The notes: generated by a model from the sequence alone, not told the origin. DNA of 64,000 nucleotides from UBA8752 sp049610565 (GCA_049610565.1 JBMYZR010000002.1:1-64000), one strand, 5' to 3'; numbered from the stretch's first letter, positions 1 to 9,750 are shown. Program-made: numbers and translations.

Positions 1-173
1 GCTCCTCAGCGGGTGCCTCCTCGGCTGCGGCCTCCTCAGCCTTGGGCTCCTCGGCGGGTGCCTCCTCGGCTGCGGCCTCCTCAGCCTTGGGCTCCTCAGC
101 CTTGGGCTCCTCAGCGGGTGCCTCTTCGGCTGTGGCTTCCTCAGCCTTGGGCTCCTCGTCCTTCTTGGCTTTC
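1..173 (-). repeat. tandem codon repeat in rpsA C-terminal tail
   Basis: A unit of about 45 bases (15 codons, a Lys-Ala-Glu-Glu-Ala-Ala-Ala-Glu-Glu-Ala-Pro type block) recurs imperfectly and runs off the window edge. It stays in frame with rpsA and encodes an acidic, proline-containing, probably disordered tail. Confidence 0.85.
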
Positions 174-2419
174 GCCTTGGACTTGGTCGCCTTCTTGGCC
201 GGCTTCTTGGCCTCCTTCGGCTCCTCAGTGGACGCTTCCTCGGCAGCAGGCTCGGCGGCGGGGCCGTCCTCCATCTGCTGCTTCAGCTGCGACAGCACGT
301 CAAGGTCACCGAAGGTGGTCTTGGCCTGGCGCTCGTTCACCTCGCGCACAGCGCGCTGGGTGGCCGGGCTGGAACCGCCATCGCGGTCGTCACGACGCTT
401 CCGGTTGTCGGATCCACCGCGCTTCTTGGCGGGCGGCTCCTCGTACGTGCGCAGGTGCGACACCGTGATGCGCTTCGCGTTCCGGTTGAACTCGAGCACA
501 ATGAAGTCGGCGCTCTCCTCCACCTTGATGTCGGTGCCATCCTCACGCTTGAGGTGCTTGGCCTGGCAAAAGCCCTCTACACCGTACGGCAGAGCCACGC
601 CGACATTGCTGCCGTCGATGGACACCACGGTACCCTTGTGGGTGGAGCCCACTTCAAACACGCTCTCGAACGTGTCCCACGGGTTCTCCTGGAGCTGCTT
701 GTGGCCGAGGCTCATGCGGCGGTTGGCCTTATCGAGCTCAAGCACGACGACTTCGATTTCGTCTCCCACGTTGCAGAACTCCGAGGGGTGCTTGATTTTC
801 TTCTCCCAGCTGAGGTCGGAAATGTGGACGAGGCCATCGATGCCCTCCTCCATCTCGACGAACAGGCCGAAGTTGGTGAAGTTGCGCACCTTTCCGGAGT
901 GCTTGGACTGCACCGGGAACTTGAACTCGATGTTGTCCCACGGATCCGGAACGAGCTGCTTCATGCCGAGGCTCATCTTCCGCTCCTCGCGGTCGATGCC
1001 CAACACGACGGTCTCGATCTCGTCTCCCACCTTCAGGAACTCCTGGGCGCTCCGCAGGTGCTGGCTCCAGCTCATCTCGCTGACGTGGAGCAGACCCTCG
1101 ACGCCTTCGGACACTTCCACAAATGCACCGTAGTCGGCCACGACCACAACCTTGCCCTTGATCTTGTCTCCAACGTTGACCGTCTCGGACATGGCATCCC
1201 ACGGGTGAGCCGTGAGCTGCTTGATGCCGAGGGCAATCCGCTTGCGGTCGTCGTCGAAGTCGAGGATGACCACGTTGAGGCGCTGGTCGACTTCGACCAC
1301 TTCCTCCGGATGGCTCACGCGGCCCCAGCTGAGGTCGGTGATGTGCACCAGTCCGTCCACGCCGCCGAGGTCGACGAACACACCGTAGCTGGTGATGTTC
1401 TTGACGACGCCCTCGAGGACCTGACCCTTCTCCAGTCCGGAGATGATCTGGCGCTTCTGCTCTTCCAGCTCGGCCTCGATGAGGGCCTTGTGGGAGACCA
1501 CGACGTTCTTGTACTCCTGGTTGATCTTGACGACTTTGAATTCCATCTGCTTGCCGACGTACTCGTCGTAGTCGCGGATGGGCTTGACGTCGATCTGGCT
1601 GCCCGGCAGGAAGGCCTCGATGCCGAACACGTCGACGATGAGTCCACCCTTGGTGCGGCATTTGATCGAGCCCATGATGATCTCGTCATTCTCGAGGGCT
1701 CCGTTGACCTTGATCCACGCGCTGTGGATGCGGGCGGTCCGGTGGGACACCACGAGCTGACCATTGCGGTCCTCCTGCTGCTCCACAAACACCGGCACCA
1801 CGTCTCCAACGCGGAGCTCGGGGTTGTAACGGAACTCGGAAGCACCGATGACGCCCTCGGACTTGTAGCCGATGTTCACCACCACTTCCTTCTTGCCGAT
1901 GCTCACGATCGTGCCATCGACCACCTCAGATTCACGGATGAGGTTGAGGCTCCCTTCATAGAGGTCCTCCAACTTGGTCCGCTCTTCGGGATCCATCTCA
2001 TCCTTCTCGGCATCCTGGTCATCCCAATCGAACTCGTCGCCGGGAACGTCCAACTCGCGCATCACCCAAGGCTCAGCGGGCTTCTCTTCCTCGACGGGAG
2101 CTTCCTCAGCAGCCGGGGCCTCCTCGACGGGAGCTTCCTCAGCAGCCGGGGCCTCCTCGGCGGGAGCCTCTTCAGCAGCCGGAGCCTCCTCGGCGGGAGC
2201 CTCCTCGGCAGCCGGAGCCTCCTCAGCAGCCGGGGCCTCCTCGGCGGGAGCCTCCTCAGCAGCCGGAGCCTCCTCAGCGGGAGCTTCCTCGGCAGGGGTT
2301 TCTACTTCTTCAGTGGCCTCGGGCGTGGTCGCCTCCTGGGCCTCCTGCGGCTGGTCCGCAGCTGCATCGTTGGATGCATTTGCCTGATCCTCAGGCTTGT
2401 TGTTTTCTTCGGTCATCAT
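1..2419 (-). CDS. rpsA: 30S ribosomal protein S1, 3' end beyond window
   Basis: RNA-binding ribosomal protein S1, which holds mRNA on the 30S subunit. The frame is open from the ATG at 2419 to the left edge (806 codons seen), so the C-terminus is missing. Residues about 35-112 are an Ala/Glu/Pro-rich acidic tract. Six S1 (OB-fold) repeats follow between about residues 160 and 655; the last four show the typical GVFVDLGG/GLVHIS-like cores. A Lys-rich segment and a second Glu/Ala/Pro/Lys repeat tract follow to the edge. E. coli S1 is 557 residues, so this copy is enlarged at both ends by low-complexity sequence. A second ATG directly follows the first. A TAnnTTTG-type promoter lies about 90 bases upstream, implying a leader of roughly 80 nt. 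Family identity is certain; the function of the acidic tails is unknown. Confidence 0.96.
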   Translation of the reverse strand, partial: MMTEENNKPEDQANASNDAAADQPQEAQEATTPEATEEVETPAEEAPAEEAPAAEEAPAEEAPAAEEAPAAEEAPAEEAPAAEEAPAEEAPAAEEAPVEEAPAAEEAPVEEEKPAEPWVMRELDVPGDEFDWDDQDAEKDEMDPEERTKLEDLYEGSLNLIRESEVVDGTIVSIGKKEVVVNIGYKSEGVIGASEFRYNPELRVGDVVPVFVEQQEDRNGQLVVSHRTARIHSAWIKVNGALENDEIIMGSIKCRTKGGLIVDVFGIEAFLPGSQIDVKPIRDYDEYVGKQMEFKVVKINQEYKNVVVSHKALIEAELEEQKRQIISGLEKGQVLEGVVKNITSYGVFVDLGGVDGLVHITDLSWGRVSHPEEVVEVDQRLNVVILDFDDDRKRIALGIKQLTAHPWDAMSETVNVGDKIKGKVVVVADYGAFVEVSEGVEGLLHVSEMSWSQHLRSAQEFLKVGDEIETVVLGIDREERKMSLGMKQLVPDPWDNIEFKFPVQSKHSGKVRNFTNFGLFVEMEEGIDGLVHISDLSWEKKIKHPSEFCNVGDEIEVVVLELDKANRRMSLGHKQLQENPWDTFESVFEVGSTHKGTVVSIDGSNVGVALPYGVEGFCQAKHLKREDGTDIKVEESADFIVLEFNRNAKRITVSHLRTYEEPPAKKRGGSDNRKRRDDRDGGSSPATQRAVREVNERQAKTTFGDLDVLSQLKQQMEDGPAAEPAAEEASTEEPKEAKKPAKKATKSKAKAKKDEEPKAEEATAEEAPAEEPKAEEPKAEEAAAEEAPAEEPKAEEAAAEEAPAEE
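2097..2303 (-). repeat. tandem Ala-Glu-Glu-Ala-Pro repeat in rpsA N-terminus
   Basis: Short 15-18 base units encoding AEEAP or AAEEAP alternate about a dozen times with little synonymous change. The high nucleotide identity between units suggests recent slippage or recombination rather than old repeats kept only at protein level. Confidence 0.85.
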
Positions 2420-2508
2420 GGATCCGAAGGGTCTTTTGTATCTCACGGACGCGTCATCCGGGAGAGGGGAAATCAAGGGGCAACTGACGCGAGCCCCCAA
2501 AAGGGGCG

Positions 2509-2516
2509 CAAAAATA
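2509..2516 (-). promoter_or_regulatory. sigma-A -7 element (TATTTTTG) for rpsA
   Basis: An exact TAnnTTTG match on the minus strand in the 143-base gap between the upstream gene's stop and the rpsA start. It would give an rpsA leader of about 80 nt. No clear -33 element was assigned. Confidence 0.5.
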
Positions 2517-2562
2517 GGTCACAAGGAGCGGAATGCCTCACGTTCAGCAAATTGACTTCACA

Positions 2563-5500
2563 TCACTCTGCCGTCATCAACCGTGCCCTCGAGAAGCCCA
2601 TGGCCTTCGCCTCGGCCAACCAGCGCTCGGCCTGGCCCTCCTCTTCCGTGAATCGGGTGATGTAGCGGGTCACCCCACCATCCCTGCGGGACCGGACCTC
2701 CCATTCCAACGGTGCATCAAGAATGGCGTTGGCCAAACGAACAGGAATGGTGCTGGTGTATTCCCCCAGCTCGACCCTCCATTGGGGAACGGATGAATCC
2801 TGATCAGCGCCCGCATCGTCTGCCGAGGTCACCCCACTGTCCGACTCAACAGGCTCTTCGTCGCGTGACGGAGCGACCGGTCGGTTGACCACATCCAACC
2901 CGCCCGTTGCCGTAGTGCTCGCCTGCAGAAGCGGAATTCTTCGGCCATTGATGTACACCACCACGAAGGCATCCGTCCGCCCATCCTGCTTCAACGCGGC
3001 CAAATGGGCCCGTGCCTCCTCTTCCGTTTCGAAGCGACCTGAGAACAAACGGAGCCAGCCATCCGACCCTGCATCCTCCCGGGTCAACGTCCCCAACGTG
3101 GACAAGGCGCGCCGATCGGGTACTCCCCGGAAAGCGCCCACCTGAACGCTGTAGACCCTGCCCTGAACATCAGACCAGGTTTCAATGTCCTCGCGCCGGG
3201 TTGGAATGGCGCCTGCGGTTGCCCCCACCGACTCAGTTCCTGCCGAGACTTCAGACGTGGACGTGGACGGCGACACAGGCGCTCGGCCAACCGCTGCCAA
3301 ATCGGACCGCTCCTGAGCCAGTGCTTCCGGCGCAGGACGGGAACCACGGACTCGCTCACCGTCGACAAACCGAACCACAAACGCGTCGCTGTAGCCCAGC
3401 GCACGAATGGCATCCCTCGCCACCACGGCTGGGTCATAGGCGTCAAAGCTGCCGGCCATGTAGCGGGTGATTCCACTGGCCGAACGCTGCGCCCACATGG
3501 GGTCGAATGCAGCAAACAAGGCCGCAGGCAGCGGATTGCGGAAGGCGCCGATCTGCACCTTGTATTCCACGCCCACTTCACGGGGGCGACCTGCCGGCTC
3601 ATCATAGGTTTCTGCAGCGGAGATGCGCTCTGCTTCCGGCTGCTCTGCCCAGGTTCCAATGATGGCCCGCTCCATCTCCTCCCGCTGGACCGGCCGCAAC
3701 CGAATTCCACTGTCCGAACGCCGTCCTTCCCCCACCACTTCAGCCGCCGGCAATGTGACACCGTAAACATTGGACACCTCCTCCTCCAATGCCAAACCGG
3801 ACGCACTCACCGCATCCTCATCAACCCCACTTCGCTCAACGTCCGCCCTTTCCGCGCGGTCGAGCCCCTCGGACACCTCAGGTTGAGTCGGGTTCACCTC
3901 ATTCTCCTCGAGGATCTCGCGAGCCACCACATCGGAAGACGGCTCCAACCGGGCGTCCACCCTCGCCTGCATGGTGGTCAGGTCAACCTTGGTCAACGCG
4001 TCCTGCAGGTCTCTCGTGGCAAAGAAGAGGGCCTTCTCCTTTTGGCTCCGCGCTTGACGACCGGCGGAGGCGTCGAGTTCCCCAGCCGATGCGTCGCGCA
4101 GGCGAATCCACGATTCAATCAACGCCAATTCAGATGGCGTCCAGGACAGAGTCGTCCCGCTGCGGCGTTGCTCTTTTTGAAGCGCTGCAGCCGACTCCAC
4201 CACTTCAGCCCCCTCCAGCCAGGTCCAGCCCGCCGGCAAATCCCCGCTGAAGGCTTCACGCACCACGGATTCATCCGCCCCTCCCCATGGCTGGACTCGA
4301 TCAGCCACATCCAATTCGGCGGAGGCCCGTTCAGCCTCAATTCGCTCGGCCTCCAGCCGTTCGGCTTCGATTCGCTCGGCCTCCAGCCGTTCGGCTTCGA
4401 TCCGCTCCGCCTCCAACCATTCCCCTTCGATCCGCTCCGCTTCCAACCGTTCCGCTTCCAACCGTTCGGCTTCCACACGTTCAGTCTCCATCCGCTCGGT
4501 TTCAAGGCGCTCCGCTTCCAACCGTTCCGCTTCGATACGCTCCGCTTCCAACCGTTCGGCTTCCAACCGTTCCGTTTCGATGCGCTCCGCCTCCAAGCGT
4601 TCGGCTTCAATCCGCTCGGCCTCCACACGCTCCAATTCAAGCCCGCCCTTCTCTTGGTCATCATCGGCAACCTCCGTGAGGTCAAGTCGCCCATCCTGCT
4701 GATCCTCAATGCCCTGTCCTTCCTCTGCTTTTTCGCGGGTAGCCAGGCTCTCTTCTTCAGACGTGACGAGCCGCTCCAAGTCCAACTCGGCTTCCGCCAT
4801 CGCATTCAACAGGGCCTGCTGAACCAGGGCCAACTCCAGCATGGCATTGTGCCACTCCTTCTGGGCCTCGAAACGGGCTTCCCCATTCAACTTCTCCGCA
4901 GATTTCCTTCGCTCCACCACCCTGTCTGTTGCATCCGTCCACTCCTCCCGAAGCGTCAATGCTTCTGCCACACTGGGTGCGCCCTCCATGTCCTCGCGAC
5001 GCTCCGCCATGCTCCAGAACGAATCCGCGCCCTCGATCACCGCGCGCTCGCTCTGAATGGATTCGAGGAGCAGAGCCAACATGTCCTCCTTGATGTCCAG
5101 AAGTTGCTTTGACGCTTCTGGGCTCAATACTCTCAAGTCTTCGGCCTGATGAACGAGCGGGATTCCCTCGCCCCCCGCGAGTTCCACCAAGCGCTCCCAT
5201 CCGCGTTCAATCGGTTTGGAGGACTGAATCCGGGCCGTCCACGAGTCGAGCAGGTTGGTCAACGTGACATCGTCCCACGTTGCCCCTTCGACGTCGGCAT
5301 CCTCTTCCTCCACCATGGGGCGCCCCAACACGAAACGGGCCATCGTCTCCACGGTCGTGCTGCCGAATGGAGCCGCCATGAAGTCGAGGTCGGCAGGTCC
5401 AGCTGCCTCATCTTCTGCAGATTCGGATGTCAGCGCCGCGTCCTGGCTCTCGAGTTCGGACATGTGGAGCGTCCATTGCTCACTCACCACATCATGGTGG

Positions 5501-7944
5501 CGTCGTTGACGACGCAGCCAATCTCCGCGCCATCCTGAACGCGCCTTGCGTGTCCAACCCGACTCGGCCTGATTCATCCCTTCCTCCCAGTCCACCAACC
5601 AGCTCGACATCTGGACGTCATTTGGCAGAGGCTGGAGCTCCTGATCGGCAGACAAGGAACGCCGGGACTCCTGCCATGATGACACGCCCTGGATGGCATT
5701 GCCCACATCCACATCGGACATCTCCCGGATTTCGCGAAGCGCCAACTTCTCCCGCCTGTAGGCGAGGGCCGCATCGCCAGCCACTTCAGCCAAGCTCGCC
5801 TTGGTCGCGGATTGGACGGCATACGTCCACGTCTCGATCATGTCCCGGACCTCCTCCATCGCCGCCCCGTCCTGCAGCCGCTCGTCCATCATGCCCTCCT
5901 CGGGTTGCCATTCAGCGAGGTCTTCCACCAGATCAGACAGCATCCCTGCCTGCGACATGCTGGGACTGTCGAGGAATCCGGCCTCCCTGGTGAGAAGAAT
6001 GGTGGCCTTCTCGTTCCAGACGCGAACCAAGGCTTCCGGCTCCTCCTCCAACATGGCGGCCATCTCCTCTGGCGTTGGCGCATCTCCGCTCTCGAGAACA
6101 TCCTCAACCGAGCGCAGAACAGGCTCTTCAGCCGTGGCCACAGGTTCCTCGGGAGAAACACCTTCGAGCGCAACGTTGTCGGTGACCATCGTCTCCTCCA
6201 CTTGGGCTGTCGGATCGCCTACAGCATCTTCCACGTCTTTCACCTCTTCAGTGATCGGATCTCCTCCGGCATCTTCAACCTCCTTCACGTCCGCCACGTC
6301 CTCGTGATCTTCAACGACTTCGGCGCTGTCAGCAGTCGATTCTGCCTCGGGCTTGTCATTGAACCCAGTCTCCGGGTCCTCATCGATGCGAGCAGGGAGC
6401 GTCGCCAACGAAGCCGCCTCCATCACCGAGGTCTCCTCTGGCTCTTCGGGCGGCATCATGCGATCCCTGACCCAATTGCCCCACTGCCTGCTTTGGCTTG
6501 CGTTGTCGTCTTGCCCCGTTTCAGCCTCCTCGGACGCTACAGCCGGCACCAGGGCAGCCTGCTCGCCTTCTGGACGGCGCAAATCGGCGAGCATCGCCCA
6601 ATCCACGTCGTCCCGCTCGACCATGGTCCATCCCCGGCCTTGCTTTCTCAACTCCCACGCCGACTCCCCGGCACCGAACGATTCCGAAACAATGCGGCCC
6701 TCCTCATCCTCGAGGACAATGCGAACACCCACCGCTTGGGCATCCATGGGCAAGGGCTCGTGCTCGGCACCCTCGCCATCCAGAACCCGGGTCACCACCT
6801 CCTCACCCCGGGAATAGACCCGGAGCGTCATGCCTTCTGATGCCACTTCATCGGCGAGCCAACTCACCGAGCCTGCATCGAACGGCAGGGCAGACAGCGC
6901 CACCCGGTATGCGTGAATGCGCCCTTCCCGTGCAGCCCGGTTGGACGACATCCACGCCCCACCATCCGGCTCGGGAATGAAGAACTCATCGTCGTTGACC
7001 GAATTGACGGGAAAAGGCAACCGCTCAGGCCGTCCTACCGGACCGTCCTGGCCCCACGGAACGGCATAGATGTCATGTCCCCCGAGCCCACCCGGCCGGT
7101 TGCTCGAGAAATACAGGACGCCATCTTTGGACAAGTAGGCTCCCCGCTCGTCGAAGGGCGAATTGATGCTGTCCGACAGCCTTTCCGCTTCGCCGTATTG
7201 GCCACCGGTGAGCGCAATCCGGTACAGATCCCAGCCGGTCTTGCCCGCCTTGCCCAAGGAGGCATACACGAGAACCGTGTCCCCATTGTGAAAGGCAATC
7301 CTGCCCGGCTCCACCTTTCCGTCCGCCTTGGAACGGAGCGCTTGGGGCGTGTTGACCAACCGCAATCCGGGCGTCTCGGGCCGGTAAAAGCGGAACGCCC
7401 CTTCCGGGTCCGCCGGAAACCGGTCGAGAACCTCAAGGCCAATGGCCTCGGACGGGTCCCAGATGGCCGCACCGCACATCTCCCCTGCCTTCAGCGCCTC
7501 CTCCCGGAACACCCCCTTCTTGCCCGCTGCTGCGACATAGGCAGCATACAGGTCCCTCGCCCGATCGAAATCGTATTCCAACTGGGCCATGCGAGCCCGG
7601 TGAAATTCGAGGTCGACTTCCTCACAACCGAGCTTGACGGCAATGCGGAGATGGCGTCTGGCCAGAGTCAGGCGGCCGGGTTCCCGCAACGCACATCCAG
7701 CCAACCGTCCGTGCAGACACCCTTCTTCGGGAAACAGGCTGACCAACCGCTCGTAGTCGGACAAGGCATCGAGCAGCCTGCCCTCCGCGTAGGCGGTCTC
7801 CGCGCGGTCGCGAAGCTCTGTCAGCCCCTGCTGGTCCTGGCTTGCACCATGGCGCGCAGCAGCGAGCAGGAGCAAGCACAGGAGGGCCTTCCGAGCCAGA
7901 AGGACACTCCGCAGGGCTGACCATGAAACCCGCGCGCGCGACAT
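2563..7944 (-). CDS. giant SPOR / PD40 repeat envelope protein
   Basis: Predicted 1,793-residue exported protein. The ATG at 7944 is chosen because it opens a signal peptide (Arg-rich start, then an LLCLLLLAAA-type core ending near Gln-Asp). A TPR-like helical stretch follows (about residues 40-110), then a WD40-like PD40 beta-propeller region (about 200-350, with the typical YFSSNRPGG-type blade). A very long acidic middle contains a 21-unit EAER helix (about 1102-1206). Three SPOR-like domains end the protein (about 1455-1530, 1595-1670 and 1718-1793; the first two have VQIGAF and VQVGAF cores). SPOR domains bind denuded peptidoglycan glycan strands at division sites. TPR plus PD40 resembles the front half of T9SS PorE-type proteins, but no OmpA domain is present. 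A periplasmic or outer-membrane scaffold role is inferred. The near-promoter TCAATTTG lies 5 nt before the ATG. Confidence 0.8.
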   Translation of the reverse strand: MSRARVSWSALRSVLLARKALLCLLLLAAARHGASQDQQGLTELRDRAETAYAEGRLLDALSDYERLVSLFPEEGCLHGRLAGCALREPGRLTLARRHLRIAVKLGCEEVDLEFHRARMAQLEYDFDRARDLYAAYVAAAGKKGVFREEALKAGEMCGAAIWDPSEAIGLEVLDRFPADPEGAFRFYRPETPGLRLVNTPQALRSKADGKVEPGRIAFHNGDTVLVYASLGKAGKTGWDLYRIALTGGQYGEAERLSDSINSPFDERGAYLSKDGVLYFSSNRPGGLGGHDIYAVPWGQDGPVGRPERLPFPVNSVNDDEFFIPEPDGGAWMSSNRAAREGRIHAYRVALSALPFDAGSVSWLADEVASEGMTLRVYSRGEEVVTRVLDGEGAEHEPLPMDAQAVGVRIVLEDEEGRIVSESFGAGESAWELRKQGRGWTMVERDDVDWAMLADLRRPEGEQAALVPAVASEEAETGQDDNASQSRQWGNWVRDRMMPPEEPEETSVMEAASLATLPARIDEDPETGFNDKPEAESTADSAEVVEDHEDVADVKEVEDAGGDPITEEVKDVEDAVGDPTAQVEETMVTDNVALEGVSPEEPVATAEEPVLRSVEDVLESGDAPTPEEMAAMLEEEPEALVRVWNEKATILLTREAGFLDSPSMSQAGMLSDLVEDLAEWQPEEGMMDERLQDGAAMEEVRDMIETWTYAVQSATKASLAEVAGDAALAYRREKLALREIREMSDVDVGNAIQGVSSWQESRRSLSADQELQPLPNDVQMSSWLVDWEEGMNQAESGWTRKARSGWRGDWLRRQRRHHDVVSEQWTLHMSELESQDAALTSESAEDEAAGPADLDFMAAPFGSTTVETMARFVLGRPMVEEEDADVEGATWDDVTLTNLLDSWTARIQSSKPIERGWERLVELAGGEGIPLVHQAEDLRVLSPEASKQLLDIKEDMLALLLESIQSERAVIEGADSFWSMAERREDMEGAPSVAEALTLREEWTDATDRVVERRKSAEKLNGEARFEAQKEWHNAMLELALVQQALLNAMAEAELDLERLVTSEEESLATREKAEEGQGIEDQQDGRLDLTEVADDDQEKGGLELERVEAERIEAERLEAERIETERLEAERLEAERIEAERLEAERLETERMETERVEAERLEAERLEAERIEGEWLEAERIEAERLEAERIEAERLEAERIEAERASAELDVADRVQPWGGADESVVREAFSGDLPAGWTWLEGAEVVESAAALQKEQRRSGTTLSWTPSELALIESWIRLRDASAGELDASAGRQARSQKEKALFFATRDLQDALTKVDLTTMQARVDARLEPSSDVVAREILEENEVNPTQPEVSEGLDRAERADVERSGVDEDAVSASGLALEEEVSNVYGVTLPAAEVVGEGRRSDSGIRLRPVQREEMERAIIGTWAEQPEAERISAAETYDEPAGRPREVGVEYKVQIGAFRNPLPAALFAAFDPMWAQRSASGITRYMAGSFDAYDPAVVARDAIRALGYSDAFVVRFVDGERVRGSRPAPEALAQERSDLAAVGRAPVSPSTSTSEVSAGTESVGATAGAIPTRREDIETWSDVQGRVYSVQVGAFRGVPDRRALSTLGTLTREDAGSDGWLRLFSGRFETEEEARAHLAALKQDGRTDAFVVVYINGRRIPLLQASTTATGGLDVVNRPVAPSRDEEPVESDSGVTSADDAGADQDSSVPQWRVELGEYTSTIPVRLANAILDAPLEWEVRSRRDGGVTRYITRFTEEEGQAERWLAEAKAMGFSRARLMTAE
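4327..4641 (-). repeat. 21 tandem 15-base units encoding [L/I/V/M]-E-[A/T]-E-R
   Basis: Exactly 315 bases made of 21 in-frame pentapeptide units such as LEAER, IEAER and LETER; one unit is degenerate (IEGEW). The Glu/Arg alternation predicts a rigid charged single alpha-helix or coiled-coil spacer of roughly 105 residues, inside the SPOR protein. Confidence 0.9.
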
Positions 7945-8040
7945 GACGGCAAATTGAGGCCCACACGCGCACGACTGCGTAGGAACGGCGGGGGTTTTCA
8001 ACACGAATGCCCTGACCCTTTTCGCCGGATTGGACGCCCC

Positions 8041-8048
8041 TACATTTG
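8041..8048 (+). promoter_or_regulatory. sigma-A -7 element (TACATTTG) for pruA
   Basis: Exact TAnnTTTG match 18 nt before the pruA ATG at 8067, within the 122-base divergent gap shared with the SPOR protein gene. Confidence 0.5.
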
Positions 8049-8066
8049 CGGCCACAACGAAACTCC

Positions 8067-9698
8067 ATGCCCAACGCCTTCTTCCAAGTTCCCTACCCGG
8101 AAAATGAACCCGTCCTCGGATACGGCCCCGGCAGCCCCGAGCGCGAGGCCCAATTGGCCGAGTACGAGCGCATGCTCAATCAAGATCCCGTCGCCGTCCC
8201 CATGGTGATCGGAGGCCGCAAGGTCTTCACCGACGACAAGCGCCCCCTGACACCGCCTCACGACCACCAGCGCGTCATCGGCCACGCCCACTTCGGCACC
8301 TCCGAGCATGTCAAGGAAGCCATCGATTCTGCTTTGGAAGCCCGCGCCGCATGGTCCGCCCTCGAGTGGGAGCAGCGCGCCAGCATCTTCCTCCGGGCTG
8401 CAGAAATGCTCGCCGGCCCATGGCGCACCCGGATCAACGCGTCCACAATGTTGGCGCAAGGCAAGAACCTGCATCAGGCCGAAATCGACGCCGCTTGTGA
8501 GTTCATCGATTTCCTTCGTTTCAATTGCCACTTCGCGCAGGAGATCTACGCGCAGCAGCCAGAAAGCGCTCCGGGACTCTGGAACCGCCTGGAGTACCGC
8601 GCACTCGAAGGATTCGTCTTCGCCATCACGCCGTTCAACTTCACGGCCATCGCGGGCAACCTGCCGATTTCCGCAGCCCTGATGGGCAACGTCGTCGTGT
8701 GGAAGCCATCCGACGACCAGATCTACTCCGCCCACGTCATCATGGAACTGCTGCACGCCGCAGGCCTGCCCGAAGGCGTCATCAACCTGGTGACCGTCGA
8801 CGGTCCCGCCGCCGGCGACGTGGTCTTCTCCCACCCCGAATTTGCCGGACTGCACTTCACCGGTTCAACCGGCGTCTTCCGCCACCTGTGGAAGACCATT
8901 GGCGAAAACATTGCCCAATACAAGACCTACCCGCGCATCGTCGGCGAGACCGGCGGTAAGGACTTCATCGTCGCGCACCGCTCCGCCGATGTGGACGAGG
9001 TGGTCGCCGGCATCGTCCGCGGCTCCTTTGAGTTCCAGGGACAGAAATGCAGCGCGGCCAGCCGTGTCTACCTCCCCGACAACCTGTGGCCCGAGATCCA
9101 AGACAAACTGGCCGACGAAGTGGGCACGCTCAAAATGGGCTCCCCGGCTGACCCCACGAATTTCGTGGGCGCCGTAATCAACCGCCGGTCATTCGACAAC
9201 ATCAAGGGCTACATCGACTACGCCAAGCAAAGCCCGGACGCCGATATCCTGTGTGGCGGCGGCTGCGACGACAGCGTGGGATACTTCGTGGAACCGACCG
9301 TCATCGTGGCCAAGGACGCCCACTTCAAGACCATGGAGGAGGAAATCTTCGGACCGGTCGTCACGATCTACGTCTACCCCGCCGATGATTTCGACGGCAT
9401 CCTGCAAACGGTGGATTCCACCAGTGAATACGCCCTGACCGGGGCCGTCTTCGCCCGGGAGCGCTACGCCATCGACGATGCCATGCGCGCCCTGGAAAAT
9501 GCTGCCGGCAACTTCTACATCAACGACAAGCCGACCGGCGCCGTCGTGGGCCAACAGCCGTTCGGCGGTGCCCGGGGATCGGGAACCAACGACAAAGCTG
9601 GATCCTACCTCAACCTGCTTCGCTGGGTCAGCCCGCGGACGATCAAGGAGACGTTGTCCCCACCGACCGATTACCGCTACCCGTTCCACCAGGCCTGA
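8067..9698 (+). CDS. pruA: L-glutamate gamma-semialdehyde dehydrogenase
   Basis: Oxidises glutamate-5-semialdehyde (the hydrated form of 1-pyrroline-5-carboxylate) to glutamate with NAD+, the second step of proline breakdown (EC 1.2.1.88). The 543 residues match stand-alone P5C dehydrogenases of the ALDH4 type rather than a PutA fusion. The ALDH catalytic Glu lies in VGETGGK (about residue 294) and the nucleophile Cys in GQKCSAAS (about residue 328). The C-terminal GGARGSGTNDKAG segment is typical of the family. The start is the ATG at 8067 (MPNAFFQVPYP), 7 codons inside the open frame, because conservation with ALDH4 begins there. It stands alone, with a TAnnTTTG element upstream and a strong terminator downstream. 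No proline dehydrogenase is nearby. Confidence 0.95.
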   Translation: MPNAFFQVPYPENEPVLGYGPGSPEREAQLAEYERMLNQDPVAVPMVIGGRKVFTDDKRPLTPPHDHQRVIGHAHFGTSEHVKEAIDSALEARAAWSALEWEQRASIFLRAAEMLAGPWRTRINASTMLAQGKNLHQAEIDAACEFIDFLRFNCHFAQEIYAQQPESAPGLWNRLEYRALEGFVFAITPFNFTAIAGNLPISAALMGNVVVWKPSDDQIYSAHVIMELLHAAGLPEGVINLVTVDGPAAGDVVFSHPEFAGLHFTGSTGVFRHLWKTIGENIAQYKTYPRIVGETGGKDFIVAHRSADVDEVVAGIVRGSFEFQGQKCSAASRVYLPDNLWPEIQDKLADEVGTLKMGSPADPTNFVGAVINRRSFDNIKGYIDYAKQSPDADILCGGGCDDSVGYFVEPTVIVAKDAHFKTMEEEIFGPVVTIYVYPADDFDGILQTVDSTSEYALTGAVFARERYAIDDAMRALENAAGNFYINDKPTGAVVGQQPFGGARGSGTNDKAGSYLNLLRWVSPRTIKETLSPPTDYRYPFHQA

Positions 9699-9724
9699 GG
9701 CCAGGAGCAATTTCAATGAAAATG

Positions 9725-9750
9725 AAAAGGGCGCCCATTGGCGCCCTTTT
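9725..9750. terminator. bidirectional rho-independent terminator
   Basis: A perfect 11-bp stem (AAAAGGGCGCC / GGCGCCCTTTT) with a 4-base loop CATT sits between the convergent pruA and AT-hook genes. The A-run on one side and the T-run on the other let it serve both strands. Confidence 0.9.

Noticed and set aside
455..2665. 736-codon open frame on the plus strand
   Set aside because: It is antisense to rpsA, whose six S1 domains are unmistakable; the opposite frame is open only because of GC-rich codon bias.
4327..4641. Possible CRISPR array from regular short repeats
   Set aside because: The 15-base repeats are contiguous and in frame (EAER units) with no unique spacers. The same holds for the rpsA repeats.
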